Assembly (NCBI GenBank): GCA_012840355.1
Contig: DULN01000001.1
Location: 1 to 64,000 of the forward strand
Source: Clostridiales bacterium
Lineage (GTDB): Bacteria; Bacillota; Clostridia; Oscillospirales; CAG-272
DNA length: 64,000 nt
Direction of reading: 5' to 3'
The notes below the pieces were generated by a model. The model was not told the origin of the DNA, did not search any database, and saw only the letters and a list, made by a program, of their open reading frames with translations. Below are positions 60,118-64,000 of this stretch, piece after piece (positions within the stretch are counted from its first letter, which is position 1; each line of letters starts with the position of its first letter). The translations under genes and the position numbers were made by a program.

Positions 60118-61212
60118 TTATATCTCTGGTATCTCTATCTCTACTTCCTTCTTGAGTTTCGCAGAGCGGTATATGCCGTCGATTATCGCCTGGTTGTAGA
60201 GTATCTCCTCAGCCGGGACCGGCGCGGGGCCGTTTGTCTTTATCGCATCGACAAAGCTGCGCATCTTGCCTTCCCACATGTCGCGCGGGCGTACGGTCGT
60301 GTAGGCGTTAAACGGCACATTCGCTTCGATGTACGAGTCGAGGTGCTGGCCGTTGATGTCGGTAAAGTACATTACGCGCGAGGGGCGCCTGAGCTCGTCA
60401 AACCCGTTTATAATCTTTATCGCGCCTTCGGTGCCAAGCCACAGCGTGTCGCCTAGCGAGTCGGCATGCATTGCCCACGACTGCTTGAATACGAACGTTA
60501 CGTCGCCTTCAAGGCGGACAAACGCAACCGAGAAATCGTCGACGTCGAACTTGTCCGGCTCCGGCCAATATTTCGGGTTTTTGCCAAAATAATCGGTTGC
60601 GACCGCCGAAACGGTAAGGGGTTTCGGGTACCCGATAGCGTGCAGGCACTCGTCTATTGAATAGCAGCCGATGTCGCCGAGGCAGCCGAATCCCGCTTTG
60701 CTCGAGTCGATAAACGTGCCGCCCGGAATGCCCCTGCGGCGCCCACCGCCGCTCTGCACATAGTAAACTTTGCCGAGCGCGCCTGACTGGATAATGCTGT
60801 CGACGCGCTGGCGCATAAAGTCAAACCGCGGCTGAAAGCCTATCGTGAGGAACTTGCCGGTCCTGCGCGAGGCACGCACCATCTCGACGGCTTCCTGCAG
60901 AGTGAACGACATCGGCTTTTCACAAAGCACATGTGCGCCTGCTTCAAGCAATGCTATTGTGCATTCCGCATGGGTCGTATTGTAGGTGCAGACGCTCGCG
61001 CCGTCCATCTCGACGTTTTTTATCATATCATAAACGCTTTCAAACGCCGGCACGTTTGTCAGGTCATACCTGTCAAGGAACGCCCTCGCTTTGCCCGGCA
61101 CAATGTCGCACGCGCCGACTATCTCGACGTCGCTGAATTTAACATAATTGTTCATGTGAGAATGTGCAATGCCGCCTGTGCCGCAAATGCCAATCCTAAT
61201 TTTGTCGCCCAT
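60118..61212 (-). CDS. Gfo/Idh/MocA-family oxidoreductase
   Basis: A 364-residue NAD(P)-dependent dehydrogenase. The N-terminal Rossmann fold starts GICGTGGIAHSHMNNYV (residues 7-23), the catalytic EKPMSFTLQEAVEMV lies near residues 97-111, and the C-terminal beta-sheet domain has the family motif GGGRRRGIPGGTFIDSSKAGFGCLGDIGCYSID, split over about 155-186. Substrates are usually sugars, inositols or sugar nucleotides. It has no helpful neighbour, so the substrate stays open. Confidence 0.92.
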   Translation of the reverse strand: MGDKIRIGICGTGGIAHSHMNNYVKFSDVEIVGACDIVPGKARAFLDRYDLTNVPAFESVYDMIKNVEMDGASVCTYNTTHAECTIALLEAGAHVLCEKPMSFTLQEAVEMVRASRRTGKFLTIGFQPRFDFMRQRVDSIIQSGALGKVYYVQSGGGRRRGIPGGTFIDSSKAGFGCLGDIGCYSIDECLHAIGYPKPLTVSAVATDYFGKNPKYWPEPDKFDVDDFSVAFVRLEGDVTFVFKQSWAMHADSLGDTLWLGTEGAIKIINGFDELRRPSRVMYFTDINGQHLDSYIEANVPFNAYTTVRPRDMWEGKMRSFVDAIKTNGPAPVPAEEILYNQAIIDGIYRSAKLKKEVEIEIPEI

Positions 61213-61307
61213 AAACTTCCCGCCTTTCCGCGTTTTTATTTATTTTGACGTGACACTGTTGCCATTATGCTCCACATCGCAGCCAAAGTCAACTGTGCAT
61301 ATTAGCA

Positions 61308-61343
61308 AAAAATATGCACAGCCCACCCTGCGGGGCTGTGCAG
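61308..61343 (-). terminator. Terminator after the P-type ATPase
   Basis: The perfect 10-base stem TGCACAGCCC / GGGCTGTGCA is followed on the minus strand by TATTTTTT. Confidence 0.85.
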
Positions 61344-61358
61344 TTTTGCGTTATTGGC

Positions 61359-64000
61359 TTATGCCGCGCTTTTTTGCTTTATGCGCTCCGCGCGGCGGTC
61401 GTATAGCCTTTGGAAAAACTTCACAATCTCGACAATGGGGATTATTAAAACCGCAAGGCCAAGCGCGATGAAATACTCGCGCGCGTCGATATACTCAAAC
61501 GAGAACAGCTGGCGCAAAAATGGAACATATATTACCGTCGTGGTGAAAATCAGCGACAATGCCATCGCGCCGAAAAGGTAGAAGTTATGCGTGCCGAGCG
61601 TGAAAAGCGAGTTTTTATGCGAGCGCATGTTGTATGAGTGGAAAATCTCGGCCATCGACATTGTTAAAAACGCCATCGTCATGCCGTCGGGGCTGTTTGC
61701 TATCTCCCATACCCCGCTTTCTATATAGTGCCCCACAAAATACGCAAGCAGCGTCAAAACCGAAACCGCTATGCCCTGATAAAGCACGCTTATGCCGACG
61801 CCGTGCGCGAAAATGCCCTCTTTCGGGTCGCGCGGCGGCCGGCGCATTATGTCGGGCTCGCTTTTTTCAAGCCCCAGCGCGAGCGCCGGCAGCGAGTCAG
61901 TGATGAGGTTTATAAAAAGGATGTGCAAGGGCTTCAGCAGCATAAAGCCCATCATCGTGGCGACGAAGATTCCGATAACTTCGCTGAGGTTAGAGGAGAG
62001 CAAAAACTGGATAGACTTTTTGATGTTGTCGTAAATCCTCCGGCCTTCCTCGACCGCGGCGACTATAGTGGCGAAGTTGTCGTCGGCAAGTATCATGTCG
62101 GCGACATTCTTTGTGACGTCCGTACCGGTTATGCCCATGCCGACGCCGATATCGGCGCTTTTTATCGAGGGCGCGTCGTTTACGCCGTCGCCGGTCATCG
62201 CGGTAACCATACCGTGCGCGCGCCACGCGTTGACTATCCGCACCTTGTGCTCGGGTTTAACTCGCGCATAAACTGAAAAATGAGTAACGAGCTTTTTGAA
62301 GTCCTCGTCCGATATTTTGTCAAGCTCCGAACCGGTAATAGCCTCGTCGTCGTTGGTGATTATGCCAAGCTCTTTTGCTATCGCGGCTGCTGTGTCGCGG
62401 TGGTCGCCGGTAATCATAATAGGACGTATCCCGGCTTCGCGGCAGCGCCGTATTGCTTCGGGGACCTCCTCGCGCACCGGGTCCATCATGCCGACAAGCC
62501 CGATAAAGATCAGGTCGCGCTCAATCTCTTCCGGCACAAGCTTCGGCGGCACAGAAGGCAGCTCTGTATACGCCGCGGCGAGCACGCGCAGCGCTTTGCT
62601 CGCCATGCGCCGGTTTTCAGCTTTGAGCCGCTCGCGCACATCCCTGGTAATCGGCAGGATTTTGCCGCCCTCAAGATAGCGGTTGCAGCGGTCGATTACA
62701 ACGTCTGGCGCGCCGGTTGTGTGCTGGATGACCTTCCCAGACGTACTCCTATGGATTGTGGTCATCATTTTGCGCATCGAGTCGAACGGTATCTCGGCGA
62801 CGCGCGGGTACTCAGCCTTAAGCTGCGGTTTCGGCAGCCCGAGCGAGTATGCATAGTTGACGCAGGCGTTCTGCGTCGGGTCGCCTTCGGCTACGCCTTG
62901 ATCGTTGAGTTCCGAGTCGGAACAAAGCGCGAGCGAGGTGGCGAGCAGCTTTTCGTCCGAACCGTAATGCTCGACGACCGTCATTTTGTTCTGCGTCAGC
63001 GTGCCGGTTTTATCCGAGCAGATTATTTGCGTGCAGCCGAGTGTTTCAACCGCCGTCAGCTTGCGTATAATCGCATTGCGGCGCGACATCTTCGTCACGC
63101 CCATCGAAAGCACGATGGTCACGACCGCGACAAGACCTTCGGGTATCGCGGCGACCGCAAGCGATACCGCAAGCATAAACGACTCGAGCACCGAATCGCG
63201 CGTCATGCCGCCTGCGCGCAGCATACCGACGATAAAGATGAAAACGCAGATGCCGAGCACAAGGTATGTCATTATTTTGCTAAGGGATGCGAGCTTCTTT
63301 TGCAGCGGCGTGTCATCCTCTTCGGTGCGGGTGAGAACGTCGGCTATTTTGCCCATCTCGGTGTTCATGCCGGTCTCAGTGACCACAAAGCGCCCGCGGC
63401 CGTATACGACGGTGCTGCCCATGTAAACCATGTTGACGCGGTCGCCGAGAGGCACGTCGCCGTCCCCTTTCGCCTCAAGCGCGTCGGCAGTCTTTTCAAC
63501 CGGCACCGATTCGCCTGTCAGCGCAGCCTCGTCGCATTTCATGCTCACGCACTCTATTATACGGCCGTCCGCGGGGATCGAGTCGCCGGCGTCGAGGACG
63601 ACTATATCGCCTACTACTATGTCTTCAGTCTTTATAACCTCAAGTTTTCCGCCGCGTATTACCTTTGCGGTAGGCGACGCAAGCTCGCGAAGCGCCTCGA
63701 TAGCTTTCTCCGCTTTGCTTTCCTGTACCACTCCCAAAATAGAGTTAAGTACCACAACCGCAATGATAACAAAAACGTCGGTCGGAGCCTCTTTTGATAT
63801 CGCCGAGGTTACAGCAGATATTGCCGCGGCGGCAATAAGTATTAACACCATCGGGTTGACGATTTGCTCGATGAAGCGCTGCAGGAGCGTCACTTTTTTG
63901 CCCTCGGCCAGCTTGTTTTTGCCGTCGCGGGCAAGCCTTTTTTTCGCTTCATCCGGCGAAAGGCCTGATATTTGCGTGCCCAGCTCGGAAAGCGTCTGGG
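61359..64000 (-). CDS. Cation-transporting P-type ATPase, calcium type (partial, 5' end outside window)
   Basis: At least 880 residues of a P2A/P2B-type Ca2+ pump; the frame stays open through the window edge, so the start lies beyond 64000. The N-terminal cation_ATPase_N domain (LSPDEAKKRLARDGKNKL) precedes the membrane pair. The motifs are intact: TGES (actuator), AIPEGL in helix 4, the phosphorylation site SDKTGTLTQNKM, KMMTTIHR, MITGDHRDTA and MTGDGVNDAPS. It has six C-terminal membrane segments. In contrast to the protein at 3374-6019, every catalytic residue is present. Ca2+ is the likely ion, with Mn2+ possible. Confidence 0.94.
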   Translation of the reverse strand, partial: QTLSELGTQISGLSPDEAKKRLARDGKNKLAEGKKVTLLQRFIEQIVNPMVLILIAAAAISAVTSAISKEAPTDVFVIIAVVVLNSILGVVQESKAEKAIEALRELASPTAKVIRGGKLEVIKTEDIVVGDIVVLDAGDSIPADGRIIECVSMKCDEAALTGESVPVEKTADALEAKGDGDVPLGDRVNMVYMGSTVVYGRGRFVVTETGMNTEMGKIADVLTRTEEDDTPLQKKLASLSKIMTYLVLGICVFIFIVGMLRAGGMTRDSVLESFMLAVSLAVAAIPEGLVAVVTIVLSMGVTKMSRRNAIIRKLTAVETLGCTQIICSDKTGTLTQNKMTVVEHYGSDEKLLATSLALCSDSELNDQGVAEGDPTQNACVNYAYSLGLPKPQLKAEYPRVAEIPFDSMRKMMTTIHRSTSGKVIQHTTGAPDVVIDRCNRYLEGGKILPITRDVRERLKAENRRMASKALRVLAAAYTELPSVPPKLVPEEIERDLIFIGLVGMMDPVREEVPEAIRRCREAGIRPIMITGDHRDTAAAIAKELGIITNDDEAITGSELDKISDEDFKKLVTHFSVYARVKPEHKVRIVNAWRAHGMVTAMTGDGVNDAPSIKSADIGVGMGITGTDVTKNVADMILADDNFATIVAAVEEGRRIYDNIKKSIQFLLSSNLSEVIGIFVATMMGFMLLKPLHILFINLITDSLPALALGLEKSEPDIMRRPPRDPKEGIFAHGVGISVLYQGIAVSVLTLLAYFVGHYIESGVWEIANSPDGMTMAFLTMSMAEIFHSYNMRSHKNSLFTLGTHNFYLFGAMALSLIFTTTVIYVPFLRQLFSFEYIDAREYFIALGLAVLIIPIVEIVKFFQRLYDRRAERIKQKSAA

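Noticed and set aside
62280..63797. A 505-codon open frame on the plus strand opposite the calcium ATPase
   Set aside because: It mirrors the ATPase reading frame, has a composition typical of antisense translation of a GC-rich gene, and has no ribosome binding site or recognisable domain.

Overview
The window looks like chromosomal DNA of a spore-forming-lineage, strictly anaerobic Clostridia (Firmicutes), most likely an uncultured Oscillospirales/Ruminococcaceae-type organism. The grounds are RNase J, SpoVG, Rex, the DnaD/DnaI-type replication pair, a CxxC (zinc) form of ribosomal protein L28, purine-rich GGAGG ribosome binding sites, near-consensus TTGACA-17-TATAAT promoters, rubrerythrin, and a fairly GC-rich but low-complexity-free codon style. 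The genus is inference; no rRNA gene body is inside the window. I see no CRISPR array, transposase, prophage or conjugation gene.

Layout. Left edge: a perfect-spacing promoter and leader that fire leftwards into what is probably an rRNA operon outside the window. Bases 0.2-7 kb (minus strand): a radical-SAM pair (TIGR03960/DUF2344 type), a zinc-metalloprotease-like protein, a large membrane protein that resembles a P-type ATPase with its phosphorylation motif destroyed, and rlmB. Bases 7-9.5 kb: an mntP-apbE-TVP38 operon. Bases 9.6-12.4 kb: Rrf2 regulator and cysteine synthase, converging on enolase. Bases 12.6-13.55 kb: a six-tRNA operon (Val-Asp-Phe-Gly-Gly-Cys) with its own promoter and terminator. 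Bases 13.8-22.7 kb: methyltransferase/YerC pair, rubrerythrin and superoxide dismutase, a ZIP metal transporter, a nucleotide-pyrophosphatase-like enzyme, L28, a GME-fold protein, spoVG and murC.

Bases 22.8-30.2 kb hold the most coherent metabolic unit: a DeoR-family regulator, then E2, E3 and a fused E1 alpha-beta of a 2-oxoacid dehydrogenase (pyruvate dehydrogenase-like) complex, followed by a lipoate-protein ligase that could load the E2 lipoyl lysine. The promoter carries a perfect palindrome between its -35 and -10 boxes, a tiny upstream reading frame is coupled to the regulator start, and a strong terminator sits five bases before the ligase start codon.

Bases 30.3-50.2 kb: RNase J with a long leader, a low-complexity protein, a nucleotidyltransferase fused to a degenerate phosphohexomutase, a TSUP exporter with an FGGY sugar kinase, a polar amino-acid ABC transporter, a dnaI-dnaD pair, rex, an atypical GyrB/ParE-like subunit without a partner gene beside it, a QueG-like protein with an apparently leaderless mRNA, tRNA-Leu, and a znuACB-zur operon with a Zur-like operator. 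Bases 50.6-58 kb are more accessory: a surface CBM9-like protein, a HAD phosphatase, tRNA-Gln followed by an AT-richer islet (a broken gene, an S-layer-homology protein, an HTH-TPR regulator), and a minimal Ku/DNA-ligase NHEJ pair. The right end has asparagine synthetase with a structured leader, a Gfo/Idh oxidoreductase and a calcium-type P-ATPase that runs off the window.
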